Under the pieces are notes generated by a model, which was not told the origin of the DNA, did not search any database, and saw only the letters and a program-made list of their open reading frames with translations. Below are positions 18,718 to 30,760 of a stretch of 64,000 bases of DNA, in pieces. Where the stretch lies: the NCBI GenBank assembly GCA_028284365.1, contig JANQRW010000017.1, positions 1 through 64,000 of the forward strand. Direction: 5' to 3'. This DNA comes from Marinicella sp. Its GTDB lineage: Bacteria > Pseudomonadota > Gammaproteobacteria > Xanthomonadales > Marinicellaceae. How positions within the stretch are numbered: the stretch's first letter is position 1; each line of letters opens with the position of its first letter. A program made the position numbers and the translations under genes.

Positions 18718-19803
18718 ATGATTGCTTATACGCACTTTAAGTGTAACCAATGTGGTTCGGATTTGGATTATGCCATTGGTTTGCATTCTTTGAAATGTGT
18801 CAGTTGTGGTGAAGTTGACCCCATTGAGGCTTCACCATTGGATATGTATTTGGCGCATGATTACAAGTCAGCCATCAGTGATATTGATTATTTTGATCCT
18901 CAGAACGTCAATCATGAATTGAAATGTGAAAATTGTGGTGCCAATTTCATGCTACCGGTTAATGTGCATGCTGAGGAGTGTCCGTATTGTGATTTGAACG
19001 TGGTGGTTCCAGTCGAGTTGTCCAGAAAACTGGAGCCAGATGGGGTTATTCCTTTTGAAATCCATCAACATCAAGCAGAGTCGGCGTTTGATCAGTGGAT
19101 TGGTGGCTTGTGGTTTGCACCATCAGCTCTGAAACGTAAGGCCATTCAGGCACAATCAATTTTAGGTTCATATATGCCCATGTGGGCATTTGATGCTCAG
19201 GTTTACAGCAGTTATTCTGGCCAGCGGGGTGACAATTACACCACCACCATTCATGTACCCACAAAGGTCAATGGCCGTACTGTGATGAAAAAACAAACTG
19301 TGGTCAAAATCAGGTGGCGTTATAAATCTGGTAAAGTGCATAATAGCTTTGATGATGTCATGACGATGGGTACTGAAACGTTACCTGTTAAGTTCCAAAA
19401 CTTCTTGTCAGACTGGGATTTATTTAAGACCCGAGAATACAACAACAAATACCTCAGTGGCTTTCGTTCAGAGTTGTATCAAATTGGCTTACCAGAGGCA
19501 TTTAATTTAGCAAAAGATGTGATGCACCGCACCATACGTTCAACAGTCAGACGTGATATTGGAGGTGATCATCAGCGCATTGATCACATTGATTCTGTAT
19601 ATCAGCAGGTGGGTTTTAAATTACTTTTAGCACCGATGTGGATATCTGCATTTAATTATAAAGATAAAACCTATCGTTATGTGATCAATGGCCAGAATGG
19701 TAAAGCTCATGGTGAGCGACCTTACAGTGTCTTTAAAATCGTGGGGACTGTCTTGGCTGTTGCAACTTTAGTAGGGCTGATATATGTCTTTTCTCATTAC
19801 TGA
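18718..19803 (+). CDS. Zinc-ribbon membrane protein (YdjG-like partner of the SPFH protein)
   Basis: A 361-residue protein with two N-terminal zinc ribbons: CNQCGSDLDY...CVSCGE (about residues 9-33) and CENCGANF...CPYCDLN (about 66-90). A long soluble region follows (WFAPSALKRKAIQAQSILG, YMPMWAFDAQVYSSYSGQRG), and the protein ends with one membrane span (about 337-358). Such proteins are often annotated as TFIIB-type zinc-ribbon or helicase-like, but there is no helicase motif here. It starts 21 bp after the SPFH gene and is almost surely in the same operon. The pair resembles a reduced form of the Bacillus ydjGHI group, so the product may anchor the SPFH protein to the membrane. This role is an inference. 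Confidence 0.72.
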   Translation: MIAYTHFKCNQCGSDLDYAIGLHSLKCVSCGEVDPIEASPLDMYLAHDYKSAISDIDYFDPQNVNHELKCENCGANFMLPVNVHAEECPYCDLNVVVPVELSRKLEPDGVIPFEIHQHQAESAFDQWIGGLWFAPSALKRKAIQAQSILGSYMPMWAFDAQVYSSYSGQRGDNYTTTIHVPTKVNGRTVMKKQTVVKIRWRYKSGKVHNSFDDVMTMGTETLPVKFQNFLSDWDLFKTREYNNKYLSGFRSELYQIGLPEAFNLAKDVMHRTIRSTVRRDIGGDHQRIDHIDSVYQQVGFKLLLAPMWISAFNYKDKTYRYVINGQNGKAHGERPYSVFKIVGTVLAVATLVGLIYVFSHY

Positions 19804-19900
19804 AGTGAATGAAAATCAAACGCGAAACAATGGACAAGCCTGTTAACAGGTATTAAACTTAGCTTATGTTCAATAATTCAAGGTGTATTAAAAAACCTTA

Positions 19901-20746
19901 ATGACAGAAGACCAGAGTAGGAAAGATTCTGATGCGGAAAATCAGAAGTCTTGGCTCAGCAAATTAGCCAATTTATTTACGGATGAACCTCAAAACCGCG
20001 ACGACCTGTTGCAAATCCTTCAAGAGGCTTTTAACAATGATTTGTTAGATATTGATGCGCTTAATATGATGAAAGGGGCGTTGAAAGTGTCAGAGCTGCA
20101 AGTTCGCCAAGTCATGGTGCCGCGTGCTCAAATGGTGGTGATACCATTGACTTCGGACATTGAAGATGTGTTGCCCATTATCGTTAACTCTGGACATTCA
20201 AGGTTTCCAGTTGTTGGTGAAGATAAAGATGAGCTTGAGGGCATATTATTGGCGAAGGATGTCCTGAAATCATTTGTTAAAACAGAAAAAGACTTTAATC
20301 TTAAGGATTTTATTAGGCCTGCGGTGGTGATTCCAGAGTCAAAACAAGTCAATATTTTGCTCAATGAATTCAGAACCTCACGTAACCATATGGCAATAAT
20401 CATTGATGAATATGGAGGTGTGGCTGGCTTAGTCACAATTGAAGATATTCTTGAGGAAATTGTGGGCGAAATTGATGATGAATATGATGATCGAGAAGAT
20501 CCTTATGTGATGCATGTCAGCGATCAGATATACCGCATCAATGCGTTAACTACCATCACCGAGTTCAATGAACGTTTTAACTATGGCTTTGATGATGCAG
20601 AATTTGATACCATTGGCGGTTTGGTTGCCAGTGAAGCTGGTCGCTTACCTGAAACCGGTGAACTTATTGAGGTGGCAGATTTATCGTTTAAAGTTATCAA
20701 AGCTGATAAACGTAGGATTGAGTTTGTTGAAGTGGATTTGAGCTGA
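19901..20746 (+). CDS. corC: CorC/HlyC family CBS-domain protein
   Basis: A 281-residue soluble protein with a CBS pair (about residues 65-185: VRQVMVPRAQMVVIPL, HSRFPVVGEDKDELEGILLA, then NHMAIIIDEYGGVAGLVTIE) and a C-terminal CorC_HlyC domain (about 200-280: ALTTITEFNERF, EFDTIGGLVASEAGRLP). This is the layout of CorC/YbeX, implicated in magnesium and cobalt handling and ribosome maturation. It lacks the transmembrane CNNM domain of longer relatives. In many gammaproteobacteria corC lies between ybeY and lnt; here it is followed after 5 bp by a DUF4105 gene instead. The upstream gap contains a 12-bp perfect palindrome (CCTGTTAACAGG, 19839-19850). Confidence 0.9.
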   Translation: MTEDQSRKDSDAENQKSWLSKLANLFTDEPQNRDDLLQILQEAFNNDLLDIDALNMMKGALKVSELQVRQVMVPRAQMVVIPLTSDIEDVLPIIVNSGHSRFPVVGEDKDELEGILLAKDVLKSFVKTEKDFNLKDFIRPAVVIPESKQVNILLNEFRTSRNHMAIIIDEYGGVAGLVTIEDILEEIVGEIDDEYDDREDPYVMHVSDQIYRINALTTITEFNERFNYGFDDAEFDTIGGLVASEAGRLPETGELIEVADLSFKVIKADKRRIEFVEVDLS

Positions 20747-20751
20747 CTCTA

Positions 20752-21846
20752 TTGAGCACTTGTCATCGAATCATTCTTGTTTGGCTGCTGTTGTTTGGCA
20801 GTTTCGTTGTTAATGCCAAAAAAGTCAGACTAATAACCATTGGTCCAGGTCATGCTTTTTGGTCAGCATTTGGGCATACGGCCATTGCTATTGAGAATGA
20901 TGTTTATGGTTTTGGTTATTTCAGTTTCGAAGATGATGTCATCACTGAATTTATCAGTAATCGCATGCAATATGAATTAGGAGTGAGTGATATCAATCGT
21001 GAGTTATTCTTGGCTGAGCAACAAAATCGTGATTTCAGTATGGTTCAACTGAATCTATCAAGTACTCAGGTTAAACAAGTTGAAGATTATTTGAAATGGC
21101 ATAATCAACCTGAAAATCAAGCCTATCATTATGACTATTTTTTAAATAACTGTTCGACCAAGGTCAGAGATATATTGAATAATGCCTGGCAAGATCAATT
21201 GGGCGCAGTAAGTCAAATTCCAGCAAACAGCAGCTACTTTGAACAAACATTTCCTGCAAAACAACAAGGTTTGATGAATTTTGGTTTGGCCATTGGGTAT
21301 GGGTGGTCAGCTTATCAGGAACGATCGGCTTGGGAGTTAATGGCATTTCCAGTTTTTTTTGAGCAGCAGTTATTAAACCTTATGCCAGAACAAATTGATA
21401 GTCACGAGCTTCTATTTGAATCGACTGCAAACGGTTTATTTGCCAGTTTCATATCAACTCATTGGACTGTTGTTAGTTATGTTTTATTGTGGTCGTTGAT
21501 GATGTTGTTTCCAAAAGTGCAAATGAGGGCCACAAAATTTTGGTTCATATGGCATGGGATCATTGGCCTATTGTTGTTAGGCTTGTGGTTGCTAACACCA
21601 CATCAAGCGATGGCTTTGAATTTCAATGTGCTTTTATTCACGCCTTTGGGTTTTTTAGTTAACAGAGGGAAGTTGATTAAACCCATGATTTTGTGCAGTT
21701 ATGTTTTGTGGTTTGTATTGGCTTGGTACTTGGGTGCTTGGTATTTGATGTTTTTATTATTTCCCGCCATCATGGCCTTAAGTATCGTCAATAAAAATTC
21801 AGATCTGGTTAAACCGCGCCTGTCCTTTGCTGGTGTTAATCAGTGA
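20752..21846 (+). CDS. DUF4105 (Lnb N-terminal domain-like) membrane protein
   Basis: A 364-residue protein with an N-terminal signal segment (about residues 4-20), a periplasmic DUF4105/Lnb-N-like domain (about 25-200) and four or five C-terminal membrane helices (about 240-350). The domain shows GHAFWSAFGHTAIAIEND and a later YDYFLNNCSTKVRDIL, giving candidate catalytic His and Cys residues as in papain-like Lnb folds. The function is unknown; proteolysis or amidase activity in the periplasm is possible. The TTG start at 20752 lies 5 bp after corC, so the genes are probably co-transcribed. Its last 48 bp overlap the convergent yigZ-like gene. Confidence 0.75.
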   Translation: MSTCHRIILVWLLLFGSFVVNAKKVRLITIGPGHAFWSAFGHTAIAIENDVYGFGYFSFEDDVITEFISNRMQYELGVSDINRELFLAEQQNRDFSMVQLNLSSTQVKQVEDYLKWHNQPENQAYHYDYFLNNCSTKVRDILNNAWQDQLGAVSQIPANSSYFEQTFPAKQQGLMNFGLAIGYGWSAYQERSAWELMAFPVFFEQQLLNLMPEQIDSHELLFESTANGLFASFISTHWTVVSYVLLWSLMMLFPKVQMRATKFWFIWHGIIGLLLLGLWLLTPHQAMALNFNVLLFTPLGFLVNRGKLIKPMILCSYVLWFVLAWYLGAWYLMFLLFPAIMALSIVNKNSDLVKPRLSFAGVNQ

Positions 21847-22386
21847 TTGTTTAAATGCTTTTAGTTTTTCCTCTGCAATAACCACTTCTCCGCTTAAACC
21901 AGATTCATTGAAAGATTGGTTGGTCACTTGGGCTTTAAATTCAGTTGATACCTTGAACAGTGATTGGCTGAACTCAAATGGTATTTGAACGAATACAGAA
22001 ACAGTTGGTACGTGTATGGAATGTGCTGCTACCTGTAAATTTTTAGCGATGGTGCCACCATATGCTCTTGCCAGGCCGCCTGTACCTAGTTTTATGCCAC
22101 CATAATGCCGAATCACCAAAGCACCCAAGTAATCAAATTCAGCACCATCAATAGCTGCTAAAATTGGTTTACCAGCAGTTCCGGATGGCTCACCATCATC
22201 ATTAAAGCGATATTCATTGCCAATGCGATAGGCCCAACAGTTGTGTGTGGCACTTGTGTCTTGATATTTGTATAAGAAATTTTGAAAGTCTTCGATAGAC
22301 TTGACATGGGCACAAACACCAATGAATAAGCTCTTTTTGATAACCGCTTCATTGGTGCTTGTGTTAGATATGATTCTTCTAGTCAA
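21799..22386 (-). CDS. YigZ/IMPACT family protein
   Basis: A 195-residue protein of the UPF0029/IMPACT family (E. coli YigZ). The conserved N-terminal domain shows KSLFIGVCAHVKSIEDFQ, ATHNCWAYRIG, FNDDGEPSGTAGKPIL and VIRHYGGIKLGTGGLARAYG. The C-terminal part (about residues 135-190) is the shorter DUF1949-type domain. Its cellular role is not settled. It overlaps the convergent DUF4105 gene by 48 bp at its 3' end, and its start overlaps the upstream small membrane protein gene by 8 bp, so those two minus-strand genes are coupled. Confidence 0.92.
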   Translation of the reverse strand: MTRRIISNTSTNEAVIKKSLFIGVCAHVKSIEDFQNFLYKYQDTSATHNCWAYRIGNEYRFNDDGEPSGTAGKPILAAIDGAEFDYLGALVIRHYGGIKLGTGGLARAYGGTIAKNLQVAAHSIHVPTVSVFVQIPFEFSQSLFKVSTEFKAQVTNQSFNESGLSGEVVIAEEKLKAFKQSLINTSKGQARFNQI

Positions 22387-22813
22387 GCAGTTCCGCTGGA
22401 ATTGACTCGTTCGGAAATTGTGAATTGATGTATCTGATCAAGTGTTCAGCTTTGTCATCAAGGCCACTTTCTCTGAAAGATTTCAGAGCAGCAATAGATT
22501 TTTCTATGGTTGGATATCGCATTGCGAATTTCATTTTGTCTACAGCAATTTCTCTTAATTTCTCAGGCGTTTCTTCAATAACTGGTGCCAAAGGTTCAGG
22601 TTCGTCATAGTCAATAACTTCAATTTCAGACACAGTTTGTGGTTTTTTCATGGCTTTGGGTTCAGTTTTTGTATTCTCTTGAGCCATTTCTCGAGTCACT
22701 GATTTGATTGGTTGTTCGTCATTGTGTAATAGTTTCCAGCCTAATGCCACCGCAAAAATTATGCCAGCAATGACCAAAAATGGAATCAGCACTGATTTTG
22801 ATTGTGTTGCCAT
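22379..22813 (-). CDS. Small membrane-anchored protein of unknown function
   Basis: I do not recognise this 144-residue protein. It has one N-terminal membrane span (about residues 8-27), a charged and proline-containing linker (about 35-80, with ENTKTEPKAMKKPQTVSEIE) and a helical C-terminal part (IAALKSFRESGLDDKAEHLI) that could be a half TPR or a simple helical hairpin. Topology would place most of the protein in the periplasm or cytosol depending on insertion. It lies between xseA (47 bp upstream on the same strand) and the yigZ-like gene, which it overlaps by 8 bp. Confidence 0.7.
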   Translation of the reverse strand: MATQSKSVLIPFLVIAGIIFAVALGWKLLHNDEQPIKSVTREMAQENTKTEPKAMKKPQTVSEIEVIDYDEPEPLAPVIEETPEKLREIAVDKMKFAMRYPTIEKSIAALKSFRESGLDDKAEHLIRYINSQFPNESIPAELLD

Positions 22814-22860
22814 AAGTAAAATATCCTCGTTATGATTAGTAATTTGGGCGCTTAGATTGC

Positions 22861-25713
<2,853 letters not shown>

Positions 25714-25726
25714 CTCAGGAATGACC

Positions 25727-27277
25727 ATGGACATTAAACAAAGCAAAATTCTAATTCTAGATTATGGTTCTCAGTACACCCAGTTGATTGCACGGCGTGT
25801 GCGTGAGCTTGATGTTTACTGTGAGATTTACGCATGGGATGCCGATACGGCTGATATAGAGGCTTACGGACCGCAAGGCATCATCCTTTCTGGAGGTCCC
25901 GAATCAGTCCATATGGAGAATGCACCAACACTTAATGAAATCATTTTAAAACTTAATGTGCCAGTTTTGGGTGTTTGTTATGGGATGCAGTTATTGAACC
26001 AATATTATGGTGGTTTGGTTGAAGGTTCAGAAGCAAAGGAGTTTGGCTATGCAGAAGTTAATATAACTGAAACTTCAGATTTATTTGCACGGCTAAACAA
26101 GACAAAACTAGATGTCTGGATGAGTCATGGAGACAAAGTTAAATCCTTGGCTGATGCTTTTAAGGCGGTTGCTCATACTTCTTCTACACCTTTTGCTGCT
26201 TGTCAGCACAAAGAACTACCTATTTATGGTGTTCAATTTCACCCTGAAGTTGAACATACGACTGATGGTAGAGAAATTCTTGGGCAATTTGTACATCATA
26301 TCTGTGGTTGTGAGAAACTGTGGAAAACCGATAACATCATTGAAACTCATGTGGAAAGCATTAAGGCCTTAGTTGGAAAAGAAAAAGTATTGCTTGGTTT
26401 ATCAGGTGGGGTTGATTCTTCTGTTGTGGCAGCGTTACTACATAAGGCCATTGGTAAACAGCTCATCTGTGTCTTTGTAGATACAGGCTTATTGCGTTTT
26501 GAGGAGGGTGACCAAGTCATGCAAACCATGGCTGATAAAATGGATATCAACGTCATCAGGGTCAATGCACAAGAGATGTATTTCAATGCTTTGGCAGGTG
26601 AGTCTGACCCAGAGAGAAAGCGTAAAATTATTGGTGAATTGTTTATTAGAATTTTTGAGAAACAAGCCAAAGAGTTAGATGATATTCAATGGTTAGCACA
26701 AGGCACCATTTATCCGGATGTGATTGAATCTGCTGCATCCAGTACTGGTAAAGCTCATGTTATTAAATCACATCACAACGTGGGTGGTTTGCCAGATGAT
26801 CTGGCATTAAAATTGATTGAGCCATTAAAAGATTTATTCAAGGATGAAGTACGTAAGTTAGGTGTTAATTTGGGGTTGGCGCCAGAAATGGTGTATCGAC
26901 ATCCCTTTCCAGGCCCTGGTTTAAGTGTGCGAATTTTGGGTGAGGTTAAAGCTGAATATGCTGATGTTTTGGCTCGTGCTGATCACATCTTTATTGAAGA
27001 GCTTCGTAATCATGATTTGTATGATAAAACCAGCCAGGCTTTTGCTGTGTTTTTACCCGTTAAATCTGTTGGTGTGGTAGGTGATGCCAGACGCTATGAA
27101 TATGTGATTGCTTTGCGAGCTGTGGAAACCATTGATTTTATGACAGCCCGTTGGGCGCACTTACCATATGAATTTATTGATTTAGTTTCTCGTAGAATTA
27201 TCAATGAGATAGACAAGGTTTCTCGTGTGGTTTATGATGTTTCTAGTAAACCACCAGCAACAATCGAATGGGAATAG
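25727..27277 (+). CDS. guaA: GMP synthase (glutamine-hydrolysing)
   Basis: Converts XMP to GMP using glutamine and ATP. The 516-residue protein carries the class I glutamine amidotransferase domain ([15 protein letters not shown] with the nucleophile Cys near residue 83, and [10 protein letters not shown] with the catalytic His/Glu), the PP-loop ATP pyrophosphatase motif ([17 protein letters not shown]) and the C-terminal dimerisation domain ([20 protein letters not shown]). The ATG at 25727 has an AGGA ribosome-binding site at proper spacing; 25721 is too close to it. It belongs to the guaB-guaA-tadA operon and overlaps tadA by 10 bp. Confidence 0.97.
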   Translation: MDIKQSKILILDYGSQYTQLIARRVRELDVYCEIYAWDADTADIEAYGPQGIILSGGPESVHMENAPTLNEIILKLNVPVLGVCYGMQLLNQYYGGLVEGSEAKEFGYAEVNITETSDLFARLNKTKLDVWMSHGDKVKSLADAFKAVAHTSSTPFAACQHKELPIYGVQFHPEVEHTTDGREILGQFVHHICGCEKLWKTDNIIETHVESIKALVGKEKVLLGLSGGVDSSVVAALLHKAIGKQLICVFVDTGLLRFEEGDQVMQTMADKMDINVIRVNAQEMYFNALAGESDPERKRKIIGELFIRIFEKQAKELDDIQWLAQGTIYPDVIESAASSTGKAHVIKSHHNVGGLPDDLALKLIEPLKDLFKDEVRKLGVNLGLAPEMVYRHPFPGPGLSVRILGEVKAEYADVLARADHIFIEELRNHDLYDKTSQAFAVFLPVKSVGVVGDARRYEYVIALRAVETIDFMTARWAHLPYEFIDLVSRRIINEIDKVSRVVYDVSSKPPATIEWE

Positions 27278-27762
27278 ATACCCAAAAACAAGATGAAAAA
27301 TTCATGCGGGCTGCTTTGGTGCAAGCGCAGAGAGCAGCAGATGCAGATGAAGTACCTATAGGTGCTGTGGTGGTATTAGGTGATCAAGTCATAGCTGAAG
27401 CTCATAATCAAGTCATAACGTTGAATGATCCCACTGCTCACGCAGAGGTTTTGGCATTGCGCCAAGCAGGTGAAAAAATTGGGAATTACCGTTTGGTTGA
27501 TTGTGAATTATTTGTCACTTTGGAGCCTTGTACCATGTGTGCTGGTGCTTGTGTTCATGCCAGAATAAAAAGATTGGTCTATGGTGCCAGTGACGCCAAA
27601 GCAGGTGTAGTCCAGAGTGTTGAGGATAATTTGAACAAGCCTTTTCATAATCATTTGGTTAAAGCAGAAAGTGGTTTTTTGAGCCATGAATGCGGTCAAA
27701 TCATCAGTGATTTTTTTTCCAAAAAGAGGCAGCAAAAAAAAATCGAATCACTTACTGAATAA
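27268..27762 (+). CDS. tadA: tRNA-specific adenosine deaminase
   Basis: Deaminates A34 to inosine in tRNA-Arg(ACG). The 164-residue protein shows the zinc-binding deaminase motifs: [15 protein letters not shown] (His ligand and catalytic Glu) and [16 protein letters not shown] (two Cys ligands). [20 protein letters not shown] at the N-terminus is typical of TadA. It overlaps guaA by 10 bp and so is translated from the same message. Its 3' end overlaps the convergent CPBP gene by 11 bp. Confidence 0.94.
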   Translation: MGIDTQKQDEKFMRAALVQAQRAADADEVPIGAVVVLGDQVIAEAHNQVITLNDPTAHAEVLALRQAGEKIGNYRLVDCELFVTLEPCTMCAGACVHARIKRLVYGASDAKAGVVQSVEDNLNKPFHNHLVKAESGFLSHECGQIISDFFSKKRQQKKIESLTE

Positions 27763-28423
27763 AATACATATATGTCATTAAATTGTGCACAATATGTGCC
27801 AGCAAAGGTATATATAGGTTTTGTGAGCGATGTAGTAAATATGCGTATAACAACGCAGCTACAAATAAACTGATGAATTCTGGCCAGCTCCAGTGTATCG
27901 CTGCAAAAAACAAAGCAGAGAATAAAGCTGCAAACAACACGTTTAATTGGTTGCTTAACTGTTTAAAGACCAAACCACGAAAAAATATTTCCTCAAATAA
28001 AGGTGCCACCAGAACTGAACTGATGAAAACTGTGAGTGGGTAGTACCGCGAATTGGCATTGTGCCAACTTGTTATTGCCGCCTCGGAATTCAAGCCAAAT
28101 ATATCATCCATCAACCAATGATCTACAAACCAGTAAACAATCCCTATAATGATGGCTGCTAAAAACCAAATGCTAACAGGTGGTTCTAGTAAAAAGGTTT
28201 TCCTGAGTTTGAAGCCAAAGCGCTTAATTAACAAAAAAACCAACAACAATGAAGTGCCGTGCAGCCACAGGGCAGGAGTGATGCGGCTTTGATTAGGGAA
28301 ATAAAGAATCATACCCATTAACAGCAAAACCCATAGAATAACTGCTAGAATAACCCCCAACAGCTGTGGCAGGCTTAGTGTTATGTGATTTGGTGACTGC
28401 TCAGAATTATCAATCAAAGTCAA
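27752..28423 (-). CDS. CPBP family intramembrane metalloprotease
   Basis: A 223-residue membrane protein with about six to seven helices. The CPBP/Abi motifs are present: EEIFFRG (the EExxxR motif) near residue 143, FAAIHWSW with a conserved His, and LAHIVHNLM (HxxxN) near the C-terminus. Members include CAAX proteases and bacteriocin-immunity or self-protection proteins; the target here is unknown. It lies downstream of the lytic transglycosylase gene, overlapping it by 4 bp, so a link to the cell envelope is plausible. Confidence 0.88.
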   Translation of the reverse strand: MTLIDNSEQSPNHITLSLPQLLGVILAVILWVLLLMGMILYFPNQSRITPALWLHGTSLLLVFLLIKRFGFKLRKTFLLEPPVSIWFLAAIIIGIVYWFVDHWLMDDIFGLNSEAAITSWHNANSRYYPLTVFISSVLVAPLFEEIFFRGLVFKQLSNQLNVLFAALFSALFFAAIHWSWPEFISLFVAALLYAYLLHRSQNLYIPLLAHIVHNLMTYMYFIQ

Positions 28424-29109
28424 GGATCAACGACTGGGCCTGTGTTGATGTGGGTTTGGTTTCTTTGAGTAGATACAGTTGCTAAACTACGTTGGTAACG
28501 AGAGTAGAGAATTTTCACACGACGCACATACTCTTGTGTTTCTGGGAATGGTGGAATGGTGCGGCCATATTTTTCTACTGCTGTTTCACCTGAATTATAG
28601 GCTGCCAAATAAACATCGATGCTACTGTAGGTGTTTTTCAGATGGCGTAAATAAGCAGCGCCACCATTGATGTTTTGTGCCGGATTATAGGGGTTAGAAA
28701 CCTGGTAGGTTTTTTGAGTCATTGGCATTAATTGCATCAAACCTTGAGCACCAGCTGAAGACACAGCACGTGGCTTGAATGCTGATTCGGCATGAATGAC
28801 AGCTTTCAATAGAGCGGGGTTTAATTCATGTTTCTTGGCTGCGGTGTTAATTTCTGATGTGAATTTATCTAATATCAACGGGGTGGTTTTCCAATTGACT
28901 GAATTACGCCAGACAGCACATTCAGGACACCTGATATTTAAGATTGAATAGGATTTACCAGCAGGCTTTTTAGACGAATAGTGTATAATCCCGTTTTTAT
29001 CAACGTGCTTATAGACTTTTAAATTTTTTGCGGCAAATGTGACAGAAGTGCTACAAATAAATATAGTGGCCGCTAAAAATAAGATGTGTATTTGACGTTG
29101 TAATGTCAT
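28420..29109 (-). CDS. Lytic transglycosylase with DUF4124-like N-terminal region
   Basis: A 229-residue exported protein that should cleave peptidoglycan glycan strands. A signal peptide (about residues 8-27) is followed by a short DUF4124-like region (KVYKHVDKNGIIHYSSKKPA), and then the SLT domain (about 80-200): LKAVIHAESAFKPRAVSSAG with the catalytic Glu, GLMQLMPMT, NINGGAAYLRHL and VYLAAYNSGETAVEKYG. It overlaps the CPBP gene by 4 bp. It lies 79 bp from the divergent DUF4398/OmpA genes, so several envelope genes cluster here. Confidence 0.92.
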   Translation of the reverse strand: MTLQRQIHILFLAATIFICSTSVTFAAKNLKVYKHVDKNGIIHYSSKKPAGKSYSILNIRCPECAVWRNSVNWKTTPLILDKFTSEINTAAKKHELNPALLKAVIHAESAFKPRAVSSAGAQGLMQLMPMTQKTYQVSNPYNPAQNINGGAAYLRHLKNTYSSIDVYLAAYNSGETAVEKYGRTIPPFPETQEYVRRVKILYSRYQRSLATVSTQRNQTHINTGPVVDP

Positions 29110-29188
29110 TGGTGGTGAAATTAAAATTTTTATGATGTATCAAATTATAAATAAATCAAAGGCTTTTAACAAACTGATAAAGCCAAAT

Positions 29189-29584
29189 ATGAGAACAAAA
29201 TCAACAAAAAACTTACTTTTTATAGCTTGTTTTGCTGTTTTGACCTTGTTGACTGGTTGTGGTTCACCTGGTGGGACAAAAATTGACGATGATTCATTCT
29301 ATCAATTAGAAAGTGATGTTGCGGCAGTGATTAATTCTAATGTTGCAGATGCTGCGCCACTTGAAATTAAATTCATCAAAGAAAAATTACGTTTGGTAAA
29401 ACAGGCCAAAGCAGATAGAAAAAGGAAATTAGAGGCCCAATATACGGCTCAAATATATTCTGATATTGAAATTGCCAAATTACGCGCTGAGTTAAACCGG
29501 AAAAATGATGAATTGTTGGATAAGAGAGATCAGGTTTCGGCGGCACAGGCTTACCTGATGGAGTTACAGGAGCGTTTACAATGA
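29189..29584 (+). CDS. DUF4398-type lipoprotein
   Basis: A 131-residue lipoprotein with an N-terminal signal ending in the lipobox LLTGC (Cys24), followed by an alpha-helical DUF4398-like region rich in Lys, Glu and Ala. A longer frame beginning at 29132 would add 19 residues before the signal; the start at 29189 gives a normal lipoprotein signal and is preferred, although no strong ribosome-binding site marks either. It overlaps the OmpA-like gene by 4 bp (ATGA). In several gammaproteobacteria the DUF4398 and OmpA regions occur in one polypeptide; here they are two coupled genes. Confidence 0.75.
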   Translation: MRTKSTKNLLFIACFAVLTLLTGCGSPGGTKIDDDSFYQLESDVAAVINSNVADAAPLEIKFIKEKLRLVKQAKADRKRKLEAQYTAQIYSDIEIAKLRAELNRKNDELLDKRDQVSAAQAYLMELQERLQ

Positions 29585-30549
29585 AGTTGCTGGTCAAGTT
29601 AGTTATTTTGTTAAGCTTTGTGCCTTCAGGTATCGCAGCAAAAAAGAACTTAGAGTTGGAAGCTTTGCGCATTGAATTTGATAATTTCATCACTGAGGAT
29701 AAGTACAGGCCTTACGCTAAGGTCGACAAAACAGCAGCTCGAACTGCCATTGAAGCATTGTATAACCAACGTGGAAAAGTTAAAGAGCATGCTGTTTATT
29801 TAGCCAGAAATCACCTGATCAAAGCCAGAATGGTTGCTGAATCTGAATATTTAGATGCACAATTACAACAAGAAGATCAGCGTTTGAATGAATTGAACAT
29901 TGAAACCTTGAAGACAGAAGCAGCGGTGGCCAGGCTGGAAGCTGATCGAGCTCAATTACAATTAAGTTTGCGAGCTGAAGAAATCGAACGCGAACGCTTA
30001 GAAAAACAAAAAGCTTTGGAGCTGGCCAATCAAATAGCCACAGAGAAAGAAATGACCCAGGCTGAGTTGACTGCCGCTCAGGAATATGCTGAGGCTCAAA
30101 AGAAAGTGGCTGATCTGGCCAAGCAAGAAGCAGATTTGGCTTTTGAGGAAATTGATGCATTACGTCGCCAACTTGAATCATTGGCAGCCAGAGAAACTGT
30201 TGATGGTTTGGTCATGACTTTAGGTGACTTCGTGTTTGATTCGGCTTCGGCCAATATTAAACAGGAGGCTGTAGATAATTTCACAAAAGTTTTGGATTTT
30301 ATTGATGGCTATCCGGATCGAAACATCCGCATTGAAGGACACACTGATTCGTCAGGTAGTGATGCTTTCAATTTGAGCTTATCACAACAAAGGGCAGATG
30401 CAGTTAAGTCATTACTGGTTGACCATGGTATCAACTCGTCAAGGATTGAGGCCATTGGCATGGGTGAGTCTTTACCTGTAGCAAATAATAATACCGAAGC
30501 GGGTAAAGCTAAAAACCGCCGCGTTGATATTATTATTTTGAACAATTAA
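29581..30549 (+). CDS. OmpA family protein with long coiled coil
   Basis: A 322-residue exported protein: signal peptide (about residues 1-20), long charged coiled coil (about 80-205), and a C-terminal OmpA-like peptidoglycan-binding domain (about 210-320). The latter shows LGDFVFDSASANIKQEA, NIRIEGHTDSSGSDAFNLSL, RADAVKSLLVDHGI and KNRRVDIIIL, the conserved motif set including the diaminopimelate-binding Asp and Arg. It is translationally coupled to the upstream DUF4398 lipoprotein gene, so the two probably form a bridge between outer membrane and cell wall. Confidence 0.9.
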   Translation: MKLLVKLVILLSFVPSGIAAKKNLELEALRIEFDNFITEDKYRPYAKVDKTAARTAIEALYNQRGKVKEHAVYLARNHLIKARMVAESEYLDAQLQQEDQRLNELNIETLKTEAAVARLEADRAQLQLSLRAEEIERERLEKQKALELANQIATEKEMTQAELTAAQEYAEAQKKVADLAKQEADLAFEEIDALRRQLESLAARETVDGLVMTLGDFVFDSASANIKQEAVDNFTKVLDFIDGYPDRNIRIEGHTDSSGSDAFNLSLSQQRADAVKSLLVDHGINSSRIEAIGMGESLPVANNNTEAGKAKNRRVDIIILNN

Positions 30550-30760
30550 TTAAAGACATCTTACTTTCCTTATCACTCCTGAGATGAAAGCTGGCTAAGT
30601 ATGATGGTGTTTATTTGAGCGATCAATTCTCTGATCCGTTGGTATTTATGGTCTAAATGGCACTGTGTTAACGCTTTTTGACTTTGTTAAACTGCATTAT
30701 TTTACTGTCTGACCAAACCAAGTTAGCGGGTTGTATTGCTCCCTGGATAATAGGAATCTT

